This document shows, piece by piece, positions 16,082 to 24,436 of a DNA stretch of 64,000 bases (the first letter of the stretch is position 1; every line of letters begins with the position of its first letter). The stretch comes from S015-6 sp964479535. Lineage in GTDB: Bacteria; Desulfobacterota; DSWW01. The stretch is taken from assembly GCA_964479535.1 (NCBI GenBank), contig CAYZMM010000020.1, forward strand, positions 31,903-95,902. The letters are read 5' to 3'. The notes beneath the pieces were generated by a model. It was not told where the DNA came from. It saw nothing but the letters and a program-made list of their open reading frames with translations, and ran no database searches. The translations under genes and the position numbers were made by a program.

Positions 16082-16998
16082 TGGCGCTTCTGGAGGCCCG
16101 CGATCTGCACAAACGGTTCGAGGACGTCGCGGCCGTCGCCGGGATCGACCTGGACGTGGAGCCCGGCGAGATCGTCGGCCTGGTCGGGCCGGACGGTGCG
16201 GGCAAGACCACCGCCCTTCGGCTCATGGTGGGGGTGCTCGACCCGGACCGGGGACACACGTCCCTGGAGGGGCTGCGGGTGGACAGGGACCCGGAGAGAG
16301 TCCGGGAGCGGCTGGGGTACATGCCGCAGCAGTACAGCCTGTACGCCGACCTGACTGTGGCCGAGAATCTGCGGTTCTTCGCGGATATGCACTTCGTCTC
16401 GCGGGCCGACCGGAAGGAGCGGCTCGCCCGCCTGTACCGGTTCTCGCGCCTGGAGCCTTACGCCCGCAGACGGGCCGGCCAGCTCTCGGGCGGGATGTAC
16501 AAGAAGCTCGCCCTGTCCTGCAACATGATTCACAGCCCGCGGCTCCTGCTGCTCGACGAGCCGACCACCGGTGTGGACCCCCTGTCGCGCAGGGAGCTGT
16601 GGGAGATCCTCTACGCCTTTGCCTCCGAAGGCGTGGCGATCGTGGTCAGCACGCCCTACATGGACGAGGCGGAGCGATGCCACCGGGTGGGGCTCATGTC
16701 GGGGGGCAGATTCCTCGAGACGAACAGCCCGAAGGAGATCCTGGCATCCCACACGGAGAGGATCTTCGAGGTACGGGTGCCGGAGGGCCGCCCGGCGCGC
16801 CAGGCCCTGGAGGGGGAGCAGGGCGTCCTGCGCAGCTACCCCTCGGGCCAGGTGCTGAAAGCGGCTTGCCAACCGGAGGTGAGGGAGGAAGACATCTCGG
16901 AAATCCTCAGCCGGGCGGGCATCGCTCCGTCGTCGGTCGAGCAGGTCGTGCCGACCTTTGAGGACGTGTTCCTCTCCTGGGAAGGGAGGCCGTCATGA
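16081..16998 (+). CDS. ABC transporter ATP-binding protein 1 (YbhF N-half-like)
   Basis: 305 residues. Walker A is GPDGAGKTT (Asp in place of the common Asn, as in YbhF-type proteins), the Q-loop is YMPQQYSLY, the signature is LSGGMYKKLAL, Walker B is LLLLDEPTTGVD, and the H-loop position is a Pro (VVSTPYMDEAE) where most ABC proteins have His. Loss of the switch His suggests that this site is catalytically weaker. In E. coli YbhF this and the next ATPase are one fused protein; here they are separate genes overlapping by 4 bp (ATGA). Confidence 0.88.
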   Translation: MALLEARDLHKRFEDVAAVAGIDLDVEPGEIVGLVGPDGAGKTTALRLMVGVLDPDRGHTSLEGLRVDRDPERVRERLGYMPQQYSLYADLTVAENLRFFADMHFVSRADRKERLARLYRFSRLEPYARRRAGQLSGGMYKKLALSCNMIHSPRLLLLDEPTTGVDPLSRRELWEILYAFASEGVAIVVSTPYMDEAERCHRVGLMSGGRFLETNSPKEILASHTERIFEVRVPEGRPARQALEGEQGVLRSYPSGQVLKAACQPEVREEDISEILSRAGIAPSSVEQVVPTFEDVFLSWEGRPS

Positions 16999-17951
16999 TT
17001 GCGGTCAAGGCGGAGGGGCTGGTGAGAAGGTTCGGACCCTTCACGGCCGTGGACCATGTCTCCTTCGAGGTGGGGGAGGGTTCCATCTTCGGTTTTCTCG
17101 GCCCGAACGGGGCCGGTAAGACCACCACGATCCGTATGCTCTGCGGCCTTCTCGCGCCGACCGAAGGGATTGCGACGGTGGCGGGCTTCGACGTGGGCCG
17201 CGAACCGGACAGGATCAAGGGGAACATCGGCTACATGAGCCAGAAATTCTCGCTCTACGGGGACCTCACGGTGAAACAGAACCTCGATTTCTACGCCGGC
17301 GTCTACAGCATCCCCCGGAAGAAGCGGGCGGCGAGGATCGACATGGCCCTCGGAATCGCAGGCCTTCGGGGACTCCAGCATCGCCTGACCGGCACCCTGG
17401 CCGGAGGGGTGAAGCAGCGGCTTGCTCTGGGCGCGGCGATCCTGCACGAGCCCCGGATCGTGTTCCTCGACGAGCCGACCGCGGGCGTGGACCCCGCCAG
17501 CCGTCGCGACTTCTGGGATTTGATCGCCGAGCTACGGTGCCAGGGGGTCACGGTATTCGTGACCACCCACTACATGGACGAGGCCGAGCACTGCGACTGC
17601 CTGATCCTGATCTACTCCGGGCGGAAGATCACGGAGGCTTCCCCGCGGGAACTCGTGACGGACGTTCTCGACGGTACGATGCTCGAGGTTTCCGGGCCTC
17701 CGCCGGGAGAAGTCGTGGCGAGGCTGGCCTCCGACGAGAGGGTGAGGCGGGCCCAGATCTTCGGCAGGACCAGTCGTGTGCTGATGGCGAACGGCCCGGC
17801 CGCTTCCGACGAGCTGCGCGGCCTGCTGGCGGATGCAGGCTGGCCCGAGGCCCGGGTTCGCCCGATCCGGGCGAGCCTGGAGGATGCGTTCATGCACCTG
17901 ATCGAGCTGGAGGACGAACGGATCGCCGCCGAGGGAGGGAGGAGCCGTTGA
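16995..17951 (+). CDS. ABC transporter ATP-binding protein 2 (YbhF C-half-like)
   Basis: 318 residues with canonical Walker A (GPNGAGKTTT), Q-loop (YMSQKFSLYGDL), a signature altered to LAGGVKQRLAL, Walker B (IVFLDEPTAGVD) and an intact H-loop (VTTHYMDEAE). Together with ATPase 1 it should form an asymmetric heterodimer. A C-terminal extension (residues about 225-318) resembles the DrrA-type regulatory tail. Coupled to the permease gene by a 4-bp overlap. Confidence 0.9.
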   Translation: MIAVKAEGLVRRFGPFTAVDHVSFEVGEGSIFGFLGPNGAGKTTTIRMLCGLLAPTEGIATVAGFDVGREPDRIKGNIGYMSQKFSLYGDLTVKQNLDFYAGVYSIPRKKRAARIDMALGIAGLRGLQHRLTGTLAGGVKQRLALGAAILHEPRIVFLDEPTAGVDPASRRDFWDLIAELRCQGVTVFVTTHYMDEAEHCDCLILIYSGRKITEASPRELVTDVLDGTMLEVSGPPPGEVVARLASDERVRRAQIFGRTSRVLMANGPAASDELRGLLADAGWPEARVRPIRASLEDAFMHLIELEDERIAAEGGRSR

Positions 17952-19078
17952 AGACGCGCATCGCGGCCATTGCACGAAAGGAGTTCCTGCACATCCTGCG
18001 GGACTGGCGGACCCTGCTGATCGCCTTTGTGCTGCCGGTCATCCTGATCCTGCTCTTCGGCTTTGCCATCACCTTCGACATCCGCAACCTGAAGCTGGCG
18101 GTGTCGGACGAGGATCGGACCCGGGCGAGCCGTGAACTCGTCGAGGCGTTCACGGGAAGCAGGTACTTCCGGCTGGTGGCTTCCCCCTCGGATCCGGAGA
18201 CCCTCATGGACCTGCTCGATTCCGGCGAAGCCCAGATCGGCCTGTCCATCCCGGAGGATTACGGAAAGAGCCTCGAGCGGTGGGAGGGGGAAACCGTACA
18301 GGTGCTCCTCGACGGCTCGGAGTCGAACACCGCAACGATTGCAGCCGGCTACGTGGAAGCGGTCTTCGCCGGCATGAACATCGATACGGTCCGGCGCGCC
18401 CTGTCCAGGAGCGGGGTGCCGCCTCAGGGCATCCCGCCGGTGGACATGCAGCTCCGGGTGTGGTTCAACCCGGAGCTGGACAGCACCCACACGATCGTGC
18501 CCGGCCTGATCGCGGTGATCATGGTCCTCATCGCGGCCCTGCTCACCAGCCTCACCGTGGTCCGTGAGCGGGAGTTCGGCAGCCTGGAGGGCCTGATTGC
18601 CACGCCGGCCCGCAAGTACGAGATCATCCTCGGCAAGATGCTTCCTTACCTGGCCCTCACCCTGATCGACTGCATGATCGTGGCCTTCATGGGCGTCGTC
18701 GTCTTCGAGGTCCCCTTCGCCGGGAGCCTCCTGCTCTTCGCCGGGACGGCCCTGGTCTTTGCCGTGGCCGGGCTTTCCATCGGGCTCCTCGCCAGCGTGA
18801 TTTCGAGCAACCAGCTCCTCGCCAACCAGATCGTCATCCTCACCACCATGCTGCCGAGCATCCTGCTGTCCGGCTTCATGTTTCCGGTCAAGTCGATGCC
18901 GGAATGGGTGCAGGTCTTCACCTACGCGGTGCCGGCGCGTTACTTCATCACGATCTGCCGGGGCATCCTGCTCAAGGCCCAGCCCCTGGAAATCCTGCTG
19001 CGACCCACGCTCTTTCTGGTCGTATTCGGGACGATCCTGTTGAGCCTCGCCGTCGCCCGGTTCAGGAAGAAGCTCTGA
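17948..19078 (+). CDS. ABC-2 type permease (YbhS-like)
   Basis: 376 residues from TTG 17948, which overlaps the preceding TGA and follows GGGAGGAG closely; this start gives the expected cytosolic N-terminus (KTRIAAIARKEFLHILRD) before membrane helix 1 (TLLIAFVLPVILILLFGFAI). A large periplasmic domain (residues about 50-180) follows, then five more helices in the second half (e.g. LIAVIMVLIAALLTSLTVV), ending with ARYFITICRGILLK. The substrate is unknown; YbhFSR relatives export drugs or Na+. Confidence 0.88.
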   Translation: MKTRIAAIARKEFLHILRDWRTLLIAFVLPVILILLFGFAITFDIRNLKLAVSDEDRTRASRELVEAFTGSRYFRLVASPSDPETLMDLLDSGEAQIGLSIPEDYGKSLERWEGETVQVLLDGSESNTATIAAGYVEAVFAGMNIDTVRRALSRSGVPPQGIPPVDMQLRVWFNPELDSTHTIVPGLIAVIMVLIAALLTSLTVVREREFGSLEGLIATPARKYEIILGKMLPYLALTLIDCMIVAFMGVVVFEVPFAGSLLLFAGTALVFAVAGLSIGLLASVISSNQLLANQIVILTTMLPSILLSGFMFPVKSMPEWVQVFTYAVPARYFITICRGILLKAQPLEILLRPTLFLVVFGTILLSLAVARFRKKL

Positions 19079-19087
19079 GAGGGGAAG

Positions 19088-20227
19088 ATGGGTCGGATCC
19101 TGCACGTAGCGCGCAAAGAGTTCATCCAGACCTTCCGTGACCCGCGGATGTTCGTGCTCATCTTCATCGCGCCGATCATCCAGCTCTTTCTGTTCGGGTA
19201 TGCGGTGACCACGGACGTGAACAACATCACCCTGGCCGTCATGGACCGGGACCGGAGCCTTGCAAGCAGGGATCTGGTCCGGGCGGTGCTCAACTCCGGG
19301 TATTTCACCTTCGTGGGGGAGGTCGACTCGGACCGGGAGATCGAACGCGCACTGGTCGACACGCGGGCGGACGTGGTGCTCGTGTTTCCGGAGCGCTTCG
19401 CGGAGAGGCTGGACCGTGGGGAGGCGGCGCCCCTCCAGGTGCTGCTCGACGGCTCGGAGTCGAACTCCTCGGGCGTGGCGGCGAGCTATCTCCAGAAGAT
19501 CCTGTTCCGATACGGACAGGAACGGATCGATGTGCGCATGGACCGCCTGGCCGGATTGACGGGAAGGGGGAAGCGGCCGGAACCGTGGGCCAGCCCGGAG
19601 ATACGCTATCAGTACAATCCGGAACTCAAGTCGAGCTGGTACATGGTCCCGGGCGTACTCGGCATGATCCTCCTGGTGATCACCATGCTCCTGACGAGCC
19701 TTGCCATTACCCGGGAACGGGAGATCGGGACGATGGAGCAGCTGGTCGTGACGCCCATCCAGCCCTACCAGCTTCTTGCCGGCAAGATGTTTCCCTTTGC
19801 GATCATCGGGCTGATCGACGTGACCCTGATCCTGGTCGTTGCGGCCGGCCATTTCCGGCTGCCCATGGTCGGCTCCATCGGGCTTCTCTACGTCGCCACG
19901 GCGCTCTTTCTGTTCTCCACCCTGGGGCTGGGCCTGTTCATATCGACCCTTTCCCACACACAGCAACAGGCGATCTTCCTCGCCCTCATGGTGATGATGC
20001 CCTCGGTCCTCCTGTCGGGCCTGATGTTCCCCATCGCGAACATGCCCGAACCGGTCCAGTGGCTGACCTATGCGAACCCGCTGCGCTACTTCCTGGTGAT
20101 CGTGCGCGGCGTGATCCTCAAGGGGAACGGCCTGCTCATCCTCGCGCCGCAGTTCTTCATGCTCTTCTCGCTGGGGGCGTTCGTGTTCACCCTTGCCGTG
20201 GCGCGGTTTCAAAAGACGATCGACTGA
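19088..20227 (+). CDS. ABC-2 type permease (YbhR-like)
   Basis: 379 residues, paralogous to the preceding permease: cytosolic N-terminus (ILHVARKEFIQTFRDPRM), helix 1 (VLIFIAPIIQLFLFGYAV), long periplasmic domain, then the ABC-2 core (VPGVLGMILLVITMLLTSLA; NPLRYFLVIVRGVILKG). The two permeases should form the heterodimeric membrane part of the pump. GAGGGGAAG precedes the ATG. The 3' end overlaps the oppositely oriented hydrolase gene by 41 bp. Confidence 0.9.
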   Translation: MGRILHVARKEFIQTFRDPRMFVLIFIAPIIQLFLFGYAVTTDVNNITLAVMDRDRSLASRDLVRAVLNSGYFTFVGEVDSDREIERALVDTRADVVLVFPERFAERLDRGEAAPLQVLLDGSESNSSGVAASYLQKILFRYGQERIDVRMDRLAGLTGRGKRPEPWASPEIRYQYNPELKSSWYMVPGVLGMILLVITMLLTSLAITREREIGTMEQLVVTPIQPYQLLAGKMFPFAIIGLIDVTLILVVAAGHFRLPMVGSIGLLYVATALFLFSTLGLGLFISTLSHTQQQAIFLALMVMMPSVLLSGLMFPIANMPEPVQWLTYANPLRYFLVIVRGVILKGNGLLILAPQFFMLFSLGAFVFTLAVARFQKTID

Positions 20228-21110
20228 ACAGTGCCAGCAGTTCTTTGTGCACCTGGGGCATGATGCCGGGGGGAAGCTCGTGTCCGATGCCCTCCAGCCA
20301 GACGAGTCTGGCGCCCGGGATGCGTGCGGCGCACTTGGCGCCGTGGCCGGGGGGCACCAGGGGGTCTTCCGTCCCGTGGAGGATCAGAGTCGGAACGGAG
20401 ATCCGTCCCAGTCCCTCGAGTCGACACCCGGAAGCGAGAACCGCGGCAAGCTGATGTCCCTGTGCGTGTGGGTTGAATCCCTTGCGGCCCAGGATGCTCT
20501 CGGTCATCGCTTCTCGCTGGAAAGCCTCGTCAAAGGGAAAACGGCTTCCGGCAAAGGCCCTGGCCGCAGCCAGGCGGAACGCGATCGTCTCGGCAGGCTC
20601 GGTCAGGCGGCCCGGGAACCGGGCGACGAGGTCCTCGTGAAGAGCGCGGTACTTCTCCACATCGATCGAAGGTTGTACAGCGGGGTCCGCGTCCAGGGGA
20701 AAGGCGGAGGAGGCGATCGAGGTGAGGGTTCGCGTGCGGTCCGGGTGGCTGACGGCGATGCGTTGGGCGATCATCCCGCCCATGGAGGCGCCCACGATGT
20801 GTGCCGTCCGGATTCCCAGGGCGTCCAGCAGACCCACCGCATCCTTCGCCATGTCCTCCAGCGTGTAAGGGCGGTCTGCGTCCCAGTCGGCGATCCAGTC
20901 GGAAAGCCCGCAGTCCCGGTTGTCGAATCGAAGGACGCAGAAGCCGGCCTCCGCGATCGGCTCGTAGAAGTAGGGAAACCAGGCGGTGCACTGCTCGTCC
21001 ATGCCGATGATGAGCAGCACCGCCGGATCCCCCGGGTCCCCGAAGGCCTCGTAATAGATCCGGATGCCGTTGGCAGCGACCTTCCCCTGTGCGTGTGGTT
21101 GCATACCCAT
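20187..21110 (-). CDS. Alpha/beta hydrolase
   Basis: 307 residues. The nucleophile elbow is VGASMGGM (Ser), the acid is in LILHGTEDPLVPP (Asp) and the His is in LEGIGHELPPG, so the triad is complete. The oxyanion region reads LLIIGMDEQCTAW, and RFDNRDCGLSDW is typical of esterase/aclacinomycin methylesterase-like members. The last about 13 codons overlap the 3' end of the convergent permease gene. The substrate cannot be predicted. Confidence 0.88.
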   Translation of the reverse strand: MGMQPHAQGKVAANGIRIYYEAFGDPGDPAVLLIIGMDEQCTAWFPYFYEPIAEAGFCVLRFDNRDCGLSDWIADWDADRPYTLEDMAKDAVGLLDALGIRTAHIVGASMGGMIAQRIAVSHPDRTRTLTSIASSAFPLDADPAVQPSIDVEKYRALHEDLVARFPGRLTEPAETIAFRLAAARAFAGSRFPFDEAFQREAMTESILGRKGFNPHAQGHQLAAVLASGCRLEGLGRISVPTLILHGTEDPLVPPGHGAKCAARIPGARLVWLEGIGHELPPGIMPQVHKELLALFSRSSFETAPRQG

Positions 21111-21164
21111 GATGGTGGACCATCTTCCCTCTTCCGCCGGGCGAAGGCAAGATGGAAGCGGGAG

Positions 21165-21305
21165 GTTGCCACGCTACGCTCGCAGTCTCCGCACTGGATG
21201 GAGATTGCGAGGGCGCGAAGCGTCCGCGGCAATCCCCCAGCACCTCTCCTCCCCGCACACGCCGTCATTCCCGCACACGCCGTCATTCCTGCGCAGGCAG
21301 GAATC
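21165..21305. repeat. ATTGCGAGG element plus tandem ATTCCCGC repeats
   Basis: The spacer between the hydrolase and addB contains ATTGCGAGG (21212-21220) with flanking inverted half GCGGCAATCCCCC (21228-21240). Two partial copies of CCGTCATTCCCGCACACG come next, then a full hairpin ATTCCTGC/GCAGGAAT (21285-21304) whose arms carry a compensated C-to-T/G-to-A change relative to the other copies. No gene is seen. Confidence 0.75.
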
Positions 21306-21361
21306 CCTCAGCTCCGACGCCCCTTGAGCCCGCCGGCCGTTGAATAGTAAAGTGTCCCGCC

Positions 21362-24300
21362 ATGGAAGAACACACTCTCAACCGCCTCACCCTAACGCTC
21401 CGTGACCTCTGCAGGGACCGTCTCCTCGAGGAGAAGTGGCTGCTCGCCCCTTCGCGCCGCATCGGCTTCCAGTGGCTCGATGCCGTGGCCGGTTCCGGAC
21501 AGTCCGTGCTGAACGTACGGGTGAAGACCCTGCAGAGCATGGTGCTCGACCTCACTTCCGGAGATATGGCCCGAAGGGGCCTGACCTTTCTGCGCGGCGT
21601 GGGCTTCGAGGTCCTGGTGGGTCGTCTGTTCGCATCCCTGAAGGCGGCCGGCGGCGGGTATGCGACCCGCCTGGAACCGAGTCCGGGGCTGACCAGAACC
21701 CTCGCCCGGTCCATCCGGGACCTTCGGCTTGCGGGCCTGAGAGGCTCCGACCTCGAGGCCGCCGCCTTCGAGGTGAAGACGAAGGGGGGGGAAATCCGGC
21801 GCCTCCTGCTGGATTTCGAGCGGGCCCTCGAGGCGAAGCGGCTCGTGGACGATGCCGGCCTGCTGCGCATGGCCGTCGAGAGGCTGGAGGGCGATCCGGG
21901 AGCGCTGCCGGGCAAGGCGATGGTCCTCGTGCCGGAGGACCTGGCAGAGGATCTTCGCGCCTTGGAGAAGATCTTCCTGGACCGCATCCCGGAGGGGCAG
22001 AAGATCGACCTGGCCGTGGACCCGGCCTCGACACCGGCCGTGGACGGGATCTTCCCGGCTCTGGGCGAGGTGAACGAGGTTGGCGAGGTCCTGCGGTCCT
22101 GTGTGGAGCAGGGCATTCCCTTTGACGAAGTCGAGATCCTGCACACGGACGCGGCCACGTACGTGCCCCTGATCTTTGAGAGGGCATCGAAGCTGACGGA
22201 GGATGCCGCCGGCGAGTCTCTCCCGGCCACCTTTGCCGAGGGCGTCCCTGCGCGCTACGGCCGGCCGGCGCGGGCTCTGCTCGGATGGCTGTCCTGGATG
22301 CGTGACGGGTATCCCCAGGCGACCCTCGCCAGGATGATTCAAGACGGTCTTTTGCGAATCGAGGTGCCGGAAGGCCGGGGATTCAGCTTTGCCGAACTGG
22401 GCGGCCGGTTCAGGACGGTTCCCATCGGAAGCGGGAGAGCGCGCTATCTGAGCAAGATCGATGAAACCCTCGATGCGGTCGAGAGAAGAAGGAGAGGGGG
22501 CCGACTGACCCACGGCGACCACGAAGACGCCGGCGACGAACAGGCGCGCCTTGCCAGGCGGTCCGAGGGATTGAGTGCGATCCGTCTCTTTGTTCACGAG
22601 CTGCTCTCTGACACACCGGAAGAGATCCATCGACAGCACGATCTGTTGCGTGCGGCGCAGGCCTTCCTCGAGCGCCATGCCCGTCACACCAGCCGGTTCG
22701 ACGAATTCGTTCGGCAGAAGCTCTCCGACGAGATCCGGGAACTCACCGAATGGATCGGGCAGGAGGATTTGGAAGGGCTGGAAGGCCGGAAATGGCTGGA
22801 GGAGAGGTGCCTCGCCTCGCCCGTCCGGGGCGAGCGACCGCAGCCCGGCTGTTTTCACGTCGCCTCGGTGCAGGAGGGGGGTCACTCCGGCCGCAGCCAC
22901 ACCTTTGTCCTCGGCCTCGACGACAGCCGCTTCCCGGGCGCGGGTCTGCAGGACCCGATCCTTCTCGACCGGGAGAGGCGCAGGGTCTCCGGCGAGCTTC
23001 CCACCGCGGCGGGCCGTCTGGACCGCACCGGCCGGGGCTTTGCACGACTGCTGGGCCGGCTGCGCGGTACGGTGACCCTGAGCTACTGCTGTCGGAGCCT
23101 GAGCGATGACCGTGAGATGTTTCCGAGCCCAATTCTCCTCGACGCGTATCGGATCCTCGCCGGCGATCCGCAGGGTGACCAGGAAGACCTCCTCCGGTGG
23201 CTTCCGGAGCCCGCCTCCTTCGCACCGAGGCACCCGGACCGTTGCCTGGACCCGACTGAGTCCTGGTTCTGCTGGATGTGTGAGGGGGACGGCATCCAGG
23301 AGCCGGAGTCGGTCCTTGCCGGCAGCTTTCCCCACCTGGGCCGGGGTTTCGATGCGCGTAAGGCGAGGGCGAGCAACCGGTTCACCGAGTACGACGGCCA
23401 CGTTCCCCAGGCGGGACTGGACCTGGATCCCTCCCGGCCGGACGGCACCATCCTTTCCGCGAGCGCGCTGGAGACGGCGGGGGCGTGCCCGCTCGAGTAC
23501 TTCTTCCGGTACGTTCTGGAGATCCGGCCCCCGGAGGCGCTTCGAATCGATCCGAGAATCTGGCTCGACCCGACGGAGCGAGGGCAGCTCCTGCACGCCG
23601 TGTTTCGCAGGTTCATGCACCGTCTTGGCGAGCAGGGGCTCCTGCCGGATTTCCGGAGAGACGAGGCGCTTCTCGCGGAGATCCTCGAAGAGGAGATCGC
23701 CGGGTGGAAGAAGAGCAAGCCGGTTCCCAGCCGGACCGCATACGAACGGGAGGTCCTGGACCTGCGGCTCGCCTCCAGGATCTTTCTCCAGGAAGAGGAG
23801 TCCTTCTGCCGGAAGAGCAGGCCCTTCTGCTTCGAGGCTTCCGTGGGAATGCTGTCCGAGGGGCAGGGAACCCCTCTGGACTCCCTCGACCCGGTGACCC
23901 TGAAGCTGGGAGGCGGAAGAAGACTGCGTGCCCGGGGAAGGATCGACCGGGTCGATCAGGTTCCGGGCGCCGAGGGGAGACGGTTCACGGTCTGGGACTA
24001 CAAGACAGGGAGCGGCTGGAAGTACCGGAGGGACAGGCCGGGGGGCGGTGAGGATCCCTTCCAGGGCGGCCGAATCGTCCAGAGCGCCCTGTACATGCGG
24101 ATGGCCGAGATCCGGCTGCGGGAAGCCGTCTGCCCGGATGCCGAGGTCGAGCGGTTCGGCTATTTCTTCCCTACGACGCGCGAGCATGGTGAAAGGGTCG
24201 ACTGGACCGCGCAGGAGCTTGCCGAGGGGTCGCGCGTGCTCGGGCGGCTCTGCGAGATGCTGGCAAGAGGCGCGTTTCTCTTCACAGACGACGCGGGGGA

Positions 24301-24436
24301 CGCGGGCGCGAGCGATTACAGGGAAGCCTTCGGGAACCCGGAGGCTGCGGCGGAGGCGTCCAGGCGCAAGCTGGAGAACCGGGAGAACGACTCCCTGGGG
24401 GCGTTTCGGAGGTTGAGAGGATATGACCCGGAGTAG
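21362..24436 (+). CDS. addB: AddB-like helicase-nuclease subunit (PD-(D/E)XK)
   Basis: 1024 residues. The C-terminal third is a RecB-type nuclease: LETAGACPLEYFFRYVLEI, LLHAVFRRFMHRL, then RGRIDRVD (near residue 858) and VWDYKTGS (near 878) supplying the acidic residues and Lys. The N-terminal part resembles an inactivated helicase; I see no GxxGxGKT. Unlike Bacillus AddB there is no C-terminal three-Cys cluster to complete a [4Fe-4S] site, only the single Cys of GACPLEYF. The gene overlaps addA by 14 bp. Together the pair would process double-strand breaks for recombination. Confidence 0.85.
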   Translation: MEEHTLNRLTLTLRDLCRDRLLEEKWLLAPSRRIGFQWLDAVAGSGQSVLNVRVKTLQSMVLDLTSGDMARRGLTFLRGVGFEVLVGRLFASLKAAGGGYATRLEPSPGLTRTLARSIRDLRLAGLRGSDLEAAAFEVKTKGGEIRRLLLDFERALEAKRLVDDAGLLRMAVERLEGDPGALPGKAMVLVPEDLAEDLRALEKIFLDRIPEGQKIDLAVDPASTPAVDGIFPALGEVNEVGEVLRSCVEQGIPFDEVEILHTDAATYVPLIFERASKLTEDAAGESLPATFAEGVPARYGRPARALLGWLSWMRDGYPQATLARMIQDGLLRIEVPEGRGFSFAELGGRFRTVPIGSGRARYLSKIDETLDAVERRRRGGRLTHGDHEDAGDEQARLARRSEGLSAIRLFVHELLSDTPEEIHRQHDLLRAAQAFLERHARHTSRFDEFVRQKLSDEIRELTEWIGQEDLEGLEGRKWLEERCLASPVRGERPQPGCFHVASVQEGGHSGRSHTFVLGLDDSRFPGAGLQDPILLDRERRRVSGELPTAAGRLDRTGRGFARLLGRLRGTVTLSYCCRSLSDDREMFPSPILLDAYRILAGDPQGDQEDLLRWLPEPASFAPRHPDRCLDPTESWFCWMCEGDGIQEPESVLAGSFPHLGRGFDARKARASNRFTEYDGHVPQAGLDLDPSRPDGTILSASALETAGACPLEYFFRYVLEIRPPEALRIDPRIWLDPTERGQLLHAVFRRFMHRLGEQGLLPDFRRDEALLAEILEEEIAGWKKSKPVPSRTAYEREVLDLRLASRIFLQEEESFCRKSRPFCFEASVGMLSEGQGTPLDSLDPVTLKLGGGRRLRARGRIDRVDQVPGAEGRRFTVWDYKTGSGWKYRRDRPGGGEDPFQGGRIVQSALYMRMAEIRLREAVCPDAEVERFGYFFPTTREHGERVDWTAQELAEGSRVLGRLCEMLARGAFLFTDDAGDAGASDYREAFGNPEAAAEASRRKLENRENDSLGAFRRLRGYDPE

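Noticed and set aside
17612..20212. An 866-codon minus-strand frame across both ABC permeases
   Set aside because: Shadow frame rich in Glu/His/Arg/Gln with no hydrophobic or enzymatic pattern; the permease reading is clear.
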